This document shows positions 38,601 to 46,766 of a DNA stretch of 64,000 nucleotides, in pieces; positions within the stretch are counted from its first letter, which is position 1, and every line of letters starts with the position of its first letter. The translations under genes were made by a program, and so were the position numbers. This DNA is from Nitrobacter vulgaris (GTDB taxonomy: Bacteria > Pseudomonadota > Alphaproteobacteria > Rhizobiales > Xanthobacteraceae): assembly GCF_002028545.1 (NCBI RefSeq), contig NZ_MWPQ01000058.1, forward strand, positions 1 through 64,000, written 5' to 3'. The notes beneath the pieces are model-generated. The model worked only from the letters and a program-made list of their open reading frames with translations, ran no database searches and had not been told where the DNA came from.

Positions 38601-38759
38601 CTGCGAGACCGTCACAGAGATCACAGGGATATCCGCGCTCGGCAACCGCGTGATCGCGAGCTTGGTGAAGCTGACCCAGCCCAGTATCAGCAATATTATC
38701 GAGAAGAGGACGGACGGGAGCGGATGCCGGATCGACCAGGCGGAAATATTGGAGGCCAT
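35634..38759 (-). CDS. RND-type efflux pump permease
   Basis: This 1041-residue inner-membrane proton-driven exporter has twelve helices and two large periplasmic loops. It shows AWSIRHPLPSVLFSIILLILG at the N-terminus, RLPSADIPVISV, helix 4 with STGILVDDAIVEIENI (two Asp for proton relay) and the second-half GIVTKNAIMLVEFA. It resembles the AcrB/MdtB-like multidrug group; the substrate is not predictable. The ATG overlaps the stop of the adapter gene (TGATG), so the two are translationally coupled. No outer-membrane channel gene is nearby, suggesting a shared TolC-like factor. Confidence 0.93.
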   Translation of the reverse strand: MASNISAWSIRHPLPSVLFSIILLILGWVSFTKLAITRLPSADIPVISVTVSQFGAAPAELESQVTKTIEDGVSGVEGVRHISSSITDGLSLTTIQFALETNTDRALNDVKDAVTRVRANLPQNVNEPLIQRVDVIGLPIVTYAAISPGKTPEQLSYFVDDVVKRALQGVRGVAQVERIGGVEREILVSLDPDRLHAVGLTAVDVSQRLRGINVDVAGGRAEIGQNDQAIRTLAGAKTLNELAGTMISLPGGSEIRLDDLGTVTDTIADRRTFARFNGQPVVALGIKRSKGASDVVVAKAVQNRIDALKGQYPDVDLKLIDSSVEFTKGNYEAAISTLFEGATLAVIIVFLFLRDIRATIIAAISLPLSIFPAFWAMDILGFSLNLVSFLAITLSTGILVDDAIVEIENIVRHMRMGKSPYRAALEAADEIGLAVIAISLTIIAIFAPASFMSGIAGQFFKQFGITVSVQVFFSLLAARLVTPVLAAYFMKDHPHDPPPPGRVLRAYISLVTWSVRHYIITVLIGFAVFAASIWSIKLLPQGFLPAQDTARSLLAMELPPGSQLAHTEKVTEEIASRLRKRPEVMSVFVDGGRVPPGLQEVRRASLIINYTPKQDRNITQRELELSIGQELESVPDIRYWFLDENGLRAVSLVVTGADIGIVSNVANELATQMKRIPLIANVTPETSLDRPELRIQPRADLAARLGVSTEQLSQTIRVATIGDVGPALAKFDAGDRQVPIRVQLDEDARSDLKMLEQMRVPIGGGRGHVPLSVVADIRLDQGPTNINRYDRERQATVAADLVGTAALGDATKKINDLPVMKTLPKGVKVSPSGDAESLNELSEGFATAITAGLMMVYAVLVLLFGTFLQPITILFSLPLSIGGAIMALLLTGKQLTTPVWIGILMLMGIVTKNAIMLVEFAVGSIRGGHAREEAIIDAGMKRARPIVMTTVAMVAGMMPSALAFGAGGEFRSPMALAVIGGLLFSTMLSLVFVPAMFLLMDDVGKFIWRHSKRLFTSGADLAEPVAAEQKPPNAVSLPGAE

Positions 38760-39682
38760 CAACGTGCTCGCGATCGATCGAGATCATCGGAGAATATGGC
38801 CTTAACCCGATCGCCGTCATGCAGCGACGTGCCGGCATCGGCCACGACGATTTCTCCGACTTTCAATCCTTCCAGGATCTCGACGGCGGCGTCGGACGTC
38901 AATCCGACGCGAACGCGCCGCGTCTCCACGACATCTCCGTTTACCACCTGAACCGTCAGGTGATCGATCGCGGATCGGGGAATGGCCACGCCGCAACTGC
39001 GCTTGGCGTCGATGCTGGCGCGGGCGAACATTCCGATCCGCAACGTCGGGTCTTCGCTCAGAGACAGCCGGACATGACCCATTTGGGTTTTACGATCGAT
39101 CTCGGGCGAAACCAGCCGGATGTGGCCGACCAGATCGGGCCCATCCTCGCGGCTGACGCGCGCGCTCGCGCCCGGGTTAAGCTTGAGCACATGGATCGAC
39201 GGCACCTCGGCATCCAGCTCAACCTCATTATTGATTGCAATCCGGAACATCGGCCCGGCTCGTAGCGAGGCCGGCGCTCCGACGGCGGTACGAACTTGGG
39301 TGACGAGGCCCGCAGCAGGCGCGCGCACGGCCGATCCCGATTTCCCGCCGGGCGGTGGCGTCAGCCGGGCCAGTTCCTGATTCAGCGCGACAGTGTCGCC
39401 CTCACGGACAAGCACGTCGGTGACCTGCGATCCTTCAGAGTCGGGGCTGACCACCGCTTCCTGACGCGCAACAACGAAGCCAGTCACACGAACCATGTCG
39501 GAAAAGCAGGCATTGGTCGCGCGAGCGACCGTCACCAGGGCGCCTCCAGATGTTCCGGTGTCATCGGCGGCGTACGAAGGGCTCACGACGCCGATAGTCG
39601 TCACCATTGCGCCAAAAAACAGGCCGGAGGCGAGCTTATGCGCGCATCGCGGTCGAAATCCTGAATCCGAAAGTTGCCTCAC
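38759..39682 (-). CDS. HlyD-type adapter of the RND pump
   Basis: This periplasmic membrane-fusion protein of about 307 residues has a hydrophobic signal segment (SGLFFGAMVTTIGVVSPSYA), a lipoyl half-motif (VTDVLVREGDTVALNQELARL, RAPAAGLVTQVRT) and barrel domains with VELDAEVPSIHVLKL. It parallels the orphan adapter at 27.5-28.4 kb, and both keep ACF near the mature N-terminus and SCGVAIP later. The start is uncertain: I use GTG (VRQLSDSGF); a TTG 16 codons upstream is the alternative. The pump gene follows without a gap. Confidence 0.85.
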   Translation of the reverse strand: MRQLSDSGFRPRCAHKLASGLFFGAMVTTIGVVSPSYAADDTGTSGGALVTVARATNACFSDMVRVTGFVVARQEAVVSPDSEGSQVTDVLVREGDTVALNQELARLTPPPGGKSGSAVRAPAAGLVTQVRTAVGAPASLRAGPMFRIAINNEVELDAEVPSIHVLKLNPGASARVSREDGPDLVGHIRLVSPEIDRKTQMGHVRLSLSEDPTLRIGMFARASIDAKRSCGVAIPRSAIDHLTVQVVNGDVVETRRVRVGLTSDAAVEILEGLKVGEIVVADAGTSLHDGDRVKAIFSDDLDRSRAR

Positions 39683-39796
39683 CCTGCAATTCTCACATTG
39701 AACGCGCCGCGTGTATCGATACGGCGACAACCTATACGGCGCATCCGTAATCGCAAAACAAACGGGTCGAAATCATCGCCGTGCAGGTACACGACC

Positions 39797-41272
39797 TCAG
39801 CGCACGCCGTATCCGGTAAACTCCTTCACGATGTCCGGATCCATTGCCTTGGCGTTGGCGATGTCCAGGTTACCCTCCGCGACGGCGCCGCTGCGCTGCC
39901 TGGCAAGGCCCCGGCCGTAAAGCGAGGAGGTCAGCCTGGGGTTGATCTTGAGCGCCGCATCGAAGTCCGCGATCGCATCCTTGTTCGCGCCGCTCTTCAG
40001 GTTGAGCAGGCCGCGGCTGTCCAGCGCATCCACAAAATCCGGCCTCAACCGGAGAGCCTCGTCGCAGTCTCGCCGCGCGGATGGCAACTCGCCGATCACA
40101 GTCCGGGTCCAGCAGCGATTGTTGTAGGCCTCAACGTCCTTCGGATTGAGTCGGATCGTCGCATCGAAATCCTTGATGGCGAGTGCATAGGCGCCCTTGC
40201 TGGCATAGACCTGTCCACGCCGATACAGTGCGTTGGCATCGTCTGCCTTGGCGGCGATCCTGGTCGTCAGCGATTTGATCGTTGGATCGTCGGCCAATGC
40301 CAGCGCGGTCTTTCCGTCATCCCGGCTTTGCGGCGGAGGTTCCGCCGGAGGTTTGGCTTGGCCTGATGAGGCTTTGGGCGTCGGAGGCGCCGACGCAACA
40401 GGCGTCGGTGCGGGCGGGGACGGCGAAACGGATGGAGATAAAGCCTCGGTCTGCGGGCTGGGCGGCAGCGATGGCGTTGCGGCGACATCAGGCTGGCCAT
40501 CCCGGCCGGGAATAAAATGGAAATCCTCGGCCAAAGACGACGAAATCCACGGCACCTGCTCAGCGCGCGAGGCTCGCGTCACCCCGACACGGGTGCGGTT
40601 CAGCGTTTCCTCAGCTGTCAGGCCGGGGACGCGGATCTCCTTCAGCAATTCGCTGACGAACAAGCTGTGATCGGTGCCGGCATCGCTGGACACCGAACTC
40701 AGCGCCGCAGAATACATCACCAGCGTTCCGCTCGGCGCGATCACCGGAGCCAAACCGGCCGAAAAGCTGCGGAAGCGGCGCTCGAACGGATTGCGGCGGG
40801 AGGCGTCAAGCAACGCGATCTTGACCCCTGCACCGCGATTGTTGATCTCACCCAGAATGGTCTCGAGGCTGAAGCCGTCGCGGCGCACATCCGCTTCGGT
40901 CCAGAGTTGTGCGTCGACCGGGATGAGATAGCTTTGGCGTCCGGACTGGATGCCGTATCCGCTGAAGAAGATCAGCGCGACGCTGCCGGGCTTGATGCGA
41001 GTGTATAGACGCTTCAGCGCGAGGCGCATGGCTTCGCCGGTCAGATTTTCACCGGTTTCTACATCGAAGCCGTCGTGCTTGAGTTCGGCGGCAACATCGC
41101 GGGCATCGTTGACCGGCTCCTTGAGCGGCGCTTCGCTGTCCGGATAGACGGCATTGCCGATGACAAGCGCGATCCGCGTGCTTCCGTCGGTCGCGGCCGA
41201 TGCGACCGACGGCGCCATCGCAAGCACCATCGTCAGCGTCAACACGGCCAGCACCGCAACCCGAATGTTCAT
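39797..41272 (-). CDS. Caspase-fold protein with TPR domain, dyad lost
   Basis: This 491-residue exported or anchored protein has a signal segment (about 5-27). A caspase p20-like domain follows (RIALVIGNAVY, VNDARDVAAELKHDGFDV, LIFFSGYGIQ.GRQSYLIPVDA, ALLDASRRNPFERRF), then a Pro/Ser/Ala-rich linker (about 270-325) and at least three TPR units (ALYRRGQVYASKGAYALAIKDFDATIRLNP and the two after it). The catalytic His is Tyr and the Cys is Ser. The linker and repeats suggest a protein-binding role. It lies 114 bases upstream of the adapter and pump genes on the same strand, so the three may form one transcript. Confidence 0.87.
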   Translation of the reverse strand: MNIRVAVLAVLTLTMVLAMAPSVASAATDGSTRIALVIGNAVYPDSEAPLKEPVNDARDVAAELKHDGFDVETGENLTGEAMRLALKRLYTRIKPGSVALIFFSGYGIQSGRQSYLIPVDAQLWTEADVRRDGFSLETILGEINNRGAGVKIALLDASRRNPFERRFRSFSAGLAPVIAPSGTLVMYSAALSSVSSDAGTDHSLFVSELLKEIRVPGLTAEETLNRTRVGVTRASRAEQVPWISSSLAEDFHFIPGRDGQPDVAATPSLPPSPQTEALSPSVSPSPPAPTPVASAPPTPKASSGQAKPPAEPPPQSRDDGKTALALADDPTIKSLTTRIAAKADDANALYRRGQVYASKGAYALAIKDFDATIRLNPKDVEAYNNRCWTRTVIGELPSARRDCDEALRLRPDFVDALDSRGLLNLKSGANKDAIADFDAALKINPRLTSSLYGRGLARQRSGAVAEGNLDIANAKAMDPDIVKEFTGYGVR

Positions 41273-41474
41273 GCGACGACAGTCCAAAGTCAGACGCCGT
41301 TCCAGCCCGCGCCGTGGCGACCTTATCTTACGCGATCCGCATTTTCAAACCAACGACGCGGCGGCTGTCAACGGCCGACAAAATGCAAGGCTAGCGCGTC
41401 GACGACTACATCGGGCTGCGTAGTCATGCGAGCGACATAGTGTGCGGCATAAGCGCGGCGCGGCAATATCAGCA

Positions 41475-42113
41475 TTATTTATTCGCGGCCTGCTCTTTCG
41501 CCGCCATGTTGACGACCTCGACGCGACGGTTTTCCGGAGAGAACGGGTCTGCAGAATTCTTGTATCCCTCTTTTCCATATCCGGCCGCGACCAGATTTTC
41601 CGCCGGAATCTTATATGTCTCAATAAGGAATCGCTTCACGGCTTCAGCGCGGCGTTCAGAGAGGTCATGATTGTAGGCATCGGAGCCCTTGCCGTCAGTG
41701 TGGCCACCGAGCATGATGACGGAGCCTGCCAGCTCGTCGCTCGTCAGCGCCTTCCCAAGGCTGTGCAACTGCGGCTCAGTCCGCGGCGTCACGGCCGCAG
41801 AATCGAAATCGAAGTTGATATCCAGATCGATCTTCGGGCGCTGGGCGGCAATCTCAGCCAGATGATCGCGATCACCCATGGACAGCGAGCGGGTCTTGCC
41901 GCGCACGTTCCTGACGAAATCCAGATCGCTGGGGCTCAGCGCTGGCCGTGTTGGCGCGCTCAGGCTACGCGTCTTCGAAGTCTTAAGTCCGTCGATAATC
42001 TGCTGCGCGGAAAGGTCGCCGGCCGAGGCGCCCTGTGGTGCGGCGATCACAACCAGGCCGGACGCCAGAATGGCCGCCCTCAGCCTTTTTCCGGAAATCG
42101 TCTGAACCCACAT
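41475..42113 (-). CDS. OmpA-family peptidoglycan-binding protein
   Basis: This 212-residue exported protein has a signal peptide (about 1-32, ending ASAGD) and a C-terminal OmpA-like domain (about 95-205) with INFDFDSAAVTP, GGHTDGKGSDAYNHDLSERRAEAVKRFL, GYGKEGYKN and ENRRVEVV, which bind diaminopimelate in peptidoglycan. The N-terminal linker holds two RSLS-containing repeats, TRSLSAPTRP and TRSLSMGDR. Of two close ATGs I choose the second, correctly spaced from AGGGAG. Confidence 0.87.
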   Translation of the reverse strand: MWVQTISGKRLRAAILASGLVVIAAPQGASAGDLSAQQIIDGLKTSKTRSLSAPTRPALSPSDLDFVRNVRGKTRSLSMGDRDHLAEIAAQRPKIDLDINFDFDSAAVTPRTEPQLHSLGKALTSDELAGSVIMLGGHTDGKGSDAYNHDLSERRAEAVKRFLIETYKIPAENLVAAGYGKEGYKNSADPFSPENRRVEVVNMAAKEQAANK

Positions 42114-42337
42114 GATCATCTCCCTTTCTGTTCATTGGTCCGCCACACGATAGGTTGTCGCGCAGCATTCTATGGGCGACCTGCGGTACCACTACGTGAC
42201 TGGCATCACAAAGATAGCCGGTTGTCACCGCCCGAACTGTCCTGATTTGACGCCACTCGGCGGAAGTTCGTTCAAAATGATTCAAAGCCTGGACGCGCAT
42301 CAATATGGACGCGGACGAGCCAGCCCTTCGAAATCGG

Positions 42338-42363
42338 GGAACTAGGAAGCGGAGTGGCGCGTT
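42338..42363 (+). promoter_or_regulatory. EcfG-type promoter for the MFS-otsB-GH15 operon
   Basis: GGAAC at 42338-42342 and CGTT at 42360-42363 are separated by 17 bases. This fits the alphaproteobacterial general-stress sigma factor EcfG consensus (GGAAC-N16/17-CGTT). It implies an untranslated leader of about 170 bases before the transporter. The rest of the 430-base gap between ompA-like and transporter genes holds no recognisable feature. Confidence 0.6.
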
Positions 42364-42544
42364 TCTGGTCAGCCAACAGGCGGGAACAGGGCCTGCCAGC
42401 GGCGGCGGATTGCCGACGGAACCATGGAATATCACTTGGAATATCACTGAGCGGCCCTGAGCATTGCGCTCAACCTTCATCGTTGCTTGCGAACGGCCGG
42501 GAGAGCCGGCCGGGCAACGCGTTCTGACGACTGAAAGGTTATCA

Positions 42545-43990
42545 TTGCAGGAACCGAAGGACCGGATCGTCGCGACAGACATTCCCGCGCGTCTCGACAG
42601 CCTGCGCTGGAGCCCATTTCATACGCGGGTCGTGACCGCCCTTGGAATCACCTGGATACTGGACGGGCTGGAGGTAACGCTCGCCGGCGCGCTGTCCGGC
42701 GCGCTCAAGGACAGCCCCATCCTTCGCTTCAGCAACCTCGATATCGGCATCGCCGGCAGCGCCTATCTTGTTGGAGCGGTTCTCGGGGCGCTGGGCTTCG
42801 GCTGGCTGACGGATCGCATCGGGCGCAAGAAACTTTTTTTCGTCACCTTGACGCTCTATCTAGCCGCGACGGCGGCGACATCGCTGTCTTGGAATGTCGC
42901 CAGCTTCGCGCTGTTCCGGTTTCTCACAGGGGCAGGCATCGGCGGCGAATATACCGCGATCAACTCGACGATCCAGGAACTGGTGCCAGCGCGGTACCGT
43001 GGCTGGACCGACCTGACCATCAATGGCAGTTTCTGGATTGGCGCCGCTCTTGGCGCGGTAGGCGCGATCGTGCTGCTCGACCCACAAGTCATCGATCCGG
43101 AACTAGGGTGGCGGCTCGCGTTTCTCACCGGCGCAGTCTTGGGACTTGTGGTGTTTGTGATGCGGCTGTGGATCCCGGAAAGCCCCCGCTGGCTAATGAT
43201 TCACGGACGGCCGGACGAAGCGGTGGGCATCGTCGCCGGCATCGAACGGATAGCGGTTCGCCATTCCGACGCTCCCCCCGGAGGGGTCTGGCCGACGATC
43301 AGGCTTCGGATGCGCAGCCACACACCGCTGCGCGAGGTGGCGCGGACGCTATTCAAAACGTATCGGCAACGCGCGCTGGTGGGCCTTGCGCTGATGACCG
43401 CGCAAGCGTTCTTCTACAATGCGATCTTCTTTACTTACGCGCTGGTGCTGTCGACCTTCTACAACATTCCGGCGGAGCGGATCGGCTGGTACCTTCTGCC
43501 GTTCGCGGCGGGTAATTTTCTCGGGCCGTTGCTGCTCGGCCGGCTGTTCGATACCGTCGGACGCCGCGCGATGATCGCGTTCACCTACGGAATCTCCGGC
43601 GTTCTGCTCGCCATAACGGGCTATCTCTTCGCCACCGGCGTTCTGACCGCACAGACCCAGACGATCGCGTGGATGGTCATCTTTTTCTTTGCTTCGCCGG
43701 CCGCCAGCTCGGCCTACCTGACCGTGAGCGAGACCTTTCCCCTTGAAGTGCGGGCGCTGGCAATCGCGGTGTTCTATTCTGTGGGGACCGCGATCGGCGG
43801 CGTCGCCGGCCCGACGCTATTTGGTGCCTTGATCGACAGCGGCTCGCGTGACAGCGTATTCGCCGGATACTGTTTCGGGTCGGCGCTAATGATCGCAGCC
43901 GCGCTGATCGGCTGGCGATATGGAATCGCTGCCGAGCGTCAGTCGCTCGAGTCGGTAGCGTCGCCGCTTGCCGTTGTGGAGTCACGATGA
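42545..43990 (+). CDS. MFS transporter, sugar-porter-like
   Basis: This 481-residue major facilitator has twelve helices. Motifs are DGLEVTLAG in helix 1, GWLTDRIGRKKLFF (loop 2-3), FRFLTGAGIGGEYTAINSTIQELVPARYRGW (sugar-porter signature), PESPRWLMIHGR and LFDTVGRRAMI. The substrate is unknown; placement before otsB suggests a sugar or osmolyte. The start is a TTG (LQEPKDRIV) behind AAAGG; an upstream TTG is possible. Its stop overlaps otsB by four bases. Confidence 0.85.
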   Translation: MQEPKDRIVATDIPARLDSLRWSPFHTRVVTALGITWILDGLEVTLAGALSGALKDSPILRFSNLDIGIAGSAYLVGAVLGALGFGWLTDRIGRKKLFFVTLTLYLAATAATSLSWNVASFALFRFLTGAGIGGEYTAINSTIQELVPARYRGWTDLTINGSFWIGAALGAVGAIVLLDPQVIDPELGWRLAFLTGAVLGLVVFVMRLWIPESPRWLMIHGRPDEAVGIVAGIERIAVRHSDAPPGGVWPTIRLRMRSHTPLREVARTLFKTYRQRALVGLALMTAQAFFYNAIFFTYALVLSTFYNIPAERIGWYLLPFAAGNFLGPLLLGRLFDTVGRRAMIAFTYGISGVLLAITGYLFATGVLTAQTQTIAWMVIFFFASPAASSAYLTVSETFPLEVRALAIAVFYSVGTAIGGVAGPTLFGALIDSGSRDSVFAGYCFGSALMIAAALIGWRYGIAAERQSLESVASPLAVVESR

Positions 43991-44796
43991 ATCAGGATGT
44001 AATGGAAAACGTGCCGAACAAAACCGCTTCCGTGACCGACGACCCCGAGCCTCGCGCGCTGCCGCTCGGTACATCTGCGCTGTTGCTCGATATCGATGGC
44101 ACACTGCTCGATCTCGCGCCGACGCCCCACGAGGTTTACGTGCCTCCCAAGCTCGCTTCGGCGCTGTCGCGGCTGTTGTCGCGGACGGCTGGCGCGCTGG
44201 CGCTGGTCAGTGGTCGATCGCTCAGCGATATCGACCGGATCTTCGCACCGATGCTGTTTCCCGCTGTCGGTGGCCACGGTGCGGAGATGCGGATTTCGAT
44301 CGAAAGCGAAGCCGTGGCCGCGCATGCGCCGCCGATGAATCCGGATTTAATCCAACGTTTTGCAGCGATCGCCGAACTGCATCCCGGCATCCTGGTAGAG
44401 AACAAGGGTTACTCGCTGGCGCTCCATTTCAGAAAAGCGCCGGATGTCGAGCGCGCGATCTATGATCGGGTATCGGCAATACGCGCCGACCTGCCGAACG
44501 CGCCCATAGAGGTGCTGCCAGGCAAGTTCGTCTGCGAGATCAAGCATTCGGGATTTACCAAGGCGACCGGCGTGACCGAACTGATGTCGCATAAGCCGTT
44601 CAAGGGACGGCGGCCGGTCTTCATCGGCGATGACGTAACCGATGAAACGGTCTTTGCCATCATGCCAGATCTGAACGGCTTGTCGTTCTCCGTCGGACGG
44701 CGGGCTCAAGGCGTGAACGGCCATTTTCAAGCGCCCAGCAACGTCAGGGCTTGGCTGGCCCGTCTGCTCGACGACGAACGAGCGGTCGCTGAATGA
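43987..44796 (+). CDS. otsB: Trehalose-6-phosphate phosphatase OtsB
   Basis: OtsB releases trehalose from trehalose 6-phosphate. The 269-residue HAD enzyme has LLLDIDGTLLDLAP with Asp35/Asp37, SGRSLSDI, GGHGAEMR, LPGKFVCEIK and GDDVTDETVF for magnesium. It overlaps the transporter gene before it and the GH15 gene after it by four bases each, so the three are coupled. Confidence 0.95.
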   Translation: MNQDVMENVPNKTASVTDDPEPRALPLGTSALLLDIDGTLLDLAPTPHEVYVPPKLASALSRLLSRTAGALALVSGRSLSDIDRIFAPMLFPAVGGHGAEMRISIESEAVAAHAPPMNPDLIQRFAAIAELHPGILVENKGYSLALHFRKAPDVERAIYDRVSAIRADLPNAPIEVLPGKFVCEIKHSGFTKATGVTELMSHKPFKGRRPVFIGDDVTDETVFAIMPDLNGLSFSVGRRAQGVNGHFQAPSNVRAWLARLLDDERAVAE

Positions 44797-46586
44797 CCGA
44801 TCATGGGCTCGATCTCGCTGTCATCGGCAACTGCCGGACGGCGGCACTCGTCGATCCGACCGCGCGGCTGGTATGGTGGTGTTTCCCGCGCTTTGACTCG
44901 AACCCGGTATTTTCGCGCCTGCTCGCGGGGAACGAAGAAAAGGGTTTCAGCGATGTCGTGCTGGATGGCATGGCCGATTTCCAGTCGGACTATGTTCGCA
45001 ACACCGCGATCGTCTCCACCGTCCTGACCGATACGCACGGCAATGCCGTACGTATCACCGACTTCGCACCGCGTTTCCGGCAATATGGCCGCATGTTCCG
45101 GCCGCCGCAGTTGTTTCGCATCATCGAGCCTATCGCGGGTCTGCCCCGGATCACGATCCGCATCCGGCCGACGCACGCCTACGGCAAGCCGCTGGTTCGG
45201 CACTCGATGGGCAGCAACCACATCCGCTATTTCGAAGAAGACGGCACCGCGATCCGCGTGACCACCGACGCGCCGCTGGCTCTGATCGAAAACGAAACGC
45301 CGTTCGTTCTGACGCGGCCGATGTATCTCGTCTTCGGCAACGACGAAGCATTTCCCGGCGATCTGGCGTCAACCGCCCAGCGTTTTGCGGACGAAACCAA
45401 AACCTACTGGCTGAGCTGGGTGCGTCGTCTTTACATCTCCTATGAATGGCAGGAAGCCATCATCCGCGCTGCCATCACGCTAAAGCTGTCCAACTTCGAG
45501 GAAACCGGCGGCATCATCGCCGCGCACACCACCTCGATTCCCGAGGCGCCCGGCTCGGGCCGCACCTGGGATTATCGTTATTGCTGGCTACGCGACGCCT
45601 ATTTCGTTGTGAAGGCGCTCAATCGCGTCGGTGCGACACGGACGATGGAGGACTTCATCGGTTTTACGCTGTCGCTCGCATCGAATGCCGAGGAGGATCT
45701 CAAGCCGGTCTACAGCGTGGTTCCGAATCTGCCGCTAGATGAGTGGACTGCCGCCGATCTTCAAGGCTATCGCGGCGACGGGCCGGTGCGTGTCGGCAAT
45801 GCCGCTGTCGACCAGAAGCAGCACGACACCTATGGCAGCGCCATCCTGGCGGCGCTGCCGCTGTTCTTCGACCGCCGGTTACCGCGTCCCGGTGACGAAA
45901 GCCTGTTCACGCTGCTTGAATCGCTAGGCAACAAGGCGGCCCGCGTTGCGATGACATGTGATGCCGGCATCTGGGAATATCGCGGTCGTCAGCGTGTCCA
46001 TACCCACTCCGCAGCGATGTGCTGGGCCGGCGTCAACCGGCTCGCGGCTATCGCGGAACGGCTCGGCCTGCCAGAACGCGCGGCGCACTGGAATGCAATC
46101 GCTGATCCGTTGCATGCCGAACTGCTCGATCGCGCGTGGAACCCGAAGCGCGAGGCCTTCACCGCGGCATTCGGGTCCGACGATCTCGATGCGAGCGTGC
46201 TGTTGCTACCCGAACTCGGGGTTTGCGAGGTTGACGATCCGCGATTCATCAAGACTGTCGCCGCCATGGAGCGCGAGTTGCTGCGCGAAAAGCATGTGAT
46301 GCGTTACGCGGCGGAAGATGACTTTGGTCTTCCCGTGACTGCGTTCCTGATCTGCCGGTTCTGGCTGATTGATGCGTGGTGGTCGCTCGGGCGGCGCGAG
46401 GAAGCGCGTGAGGCCTTTGTGGATGCCCTGGCGCATCGCAATCGCTTCGGGCTGTTATCGGAGGATATCGATCCGAAAACCGGCGCATTATTTGGGAACT
46501 TCCCGCAAACCTACTCCATGGCGGGATTGATCCTCACCGGCATGAAATTATCGCGCAATTGGGAGGATCGATACTGGCGTAGCTGA
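44793..46586 (+). CDS. GH15 glucosidase (glucoamylase or trehalase type)
   Basis: This 597-residue protein has the N-terminal beta-sandwich and C-terminal (alpha/alpha)6 barrel of glycoside hydrolase family 15. It begins GLDLAVIGNCRTAALVD..ARLVWWCFPRFDS and contains GRTWDYRYCWLRDA (near 258), the general acid Glu395 in GIWEYRG and a second acid Glu556 in GLLSEDIDP. GH15 includes glucoamylases, isomaltases and trehalases of the actinobacterial type; the neighbouring trehalose genes make trehalase a reasonable guess, but motif reading alone does not decide. No signal peptide, so the substrate is cytoplasmic. Confidence 0.88.
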   Translation: MTDHGLDLAVIGNCRTAALVDPTARLVWWCFPRFDSNPVFSRLLAGNEEKGFSDVVLDGMADFQSDYVRNTAIVSTVLTDTHGNAVRITDFAPRFRQYGRMFRPPQLFRIIEPIAGLPRITIRIRPTHAYGKPLVRHSMGSNHIRYFEEDGTAIRVTTDAPLALIENETPFVLTRPMYLVFGNDEAFPGDLASTAQRFADETKTYWLSWVRRLYISYEWQEAIIRAAITLKLSNFEETGGIIAAHTTSIPEAPGSGRTWDYRYCWLRDAYFVVKALNRVGATRTMEDFIGFTLSLASNAEEDLKPVYSVVPNLPLDEWTAADLQGYRGDGPVRVGNAAVDQKQHDTYGSAILAALPLFFDRRLPRPGDESLFTLLESLGNKAARVAMTCDAGIWEYRGRQRVHTHSAAMCWAGVNRLAAIAERLGLPERAAHWNAIADPLHAELLDRAWNPKREAFTAAFGSDDLDASVLLLPELGVCEVDDPRFIKTVAAMERELLREKHVMRYAAEDDFGLPVTAFLICRFWLIDAWWSLGRREEAREAFVDALAHRNRFGLLSEDIDPKTGALFGNFPQTYSMAGLILTGMKLSRNWEDRYWRS

Positions 46587-46708
46587 TCCGATGAAAGACA
46601 CTTCTCGTAAAAAGTGATGAGACAACCGTTTCATTCTCAAATGACCGGGAACTTTGAGTTTCATTCTAGACTGCCTGAATTTGGCGTCAATTTGGTAGGA
46701 AAGAGGCA

Positions 46709-46733
46709 GGAACCATATTGATGAACGCGCGTT
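46709..46733 (+). promoter_or_regulatory. EcfG-type promoter for otsA
   Basis: GGAAC (46709-46713) and CGTT (46730-46733) with 16 bases between match the EcfG general-stress consensus exactly. The start of otsA lies 34 bases further on, so transcription would begin close to the ribosome-binding site. Confidence 0.7.
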
Positions 46734-46766
46734 TATCTGCGGGTGCAAAACCAGGAGGGGATCCTT

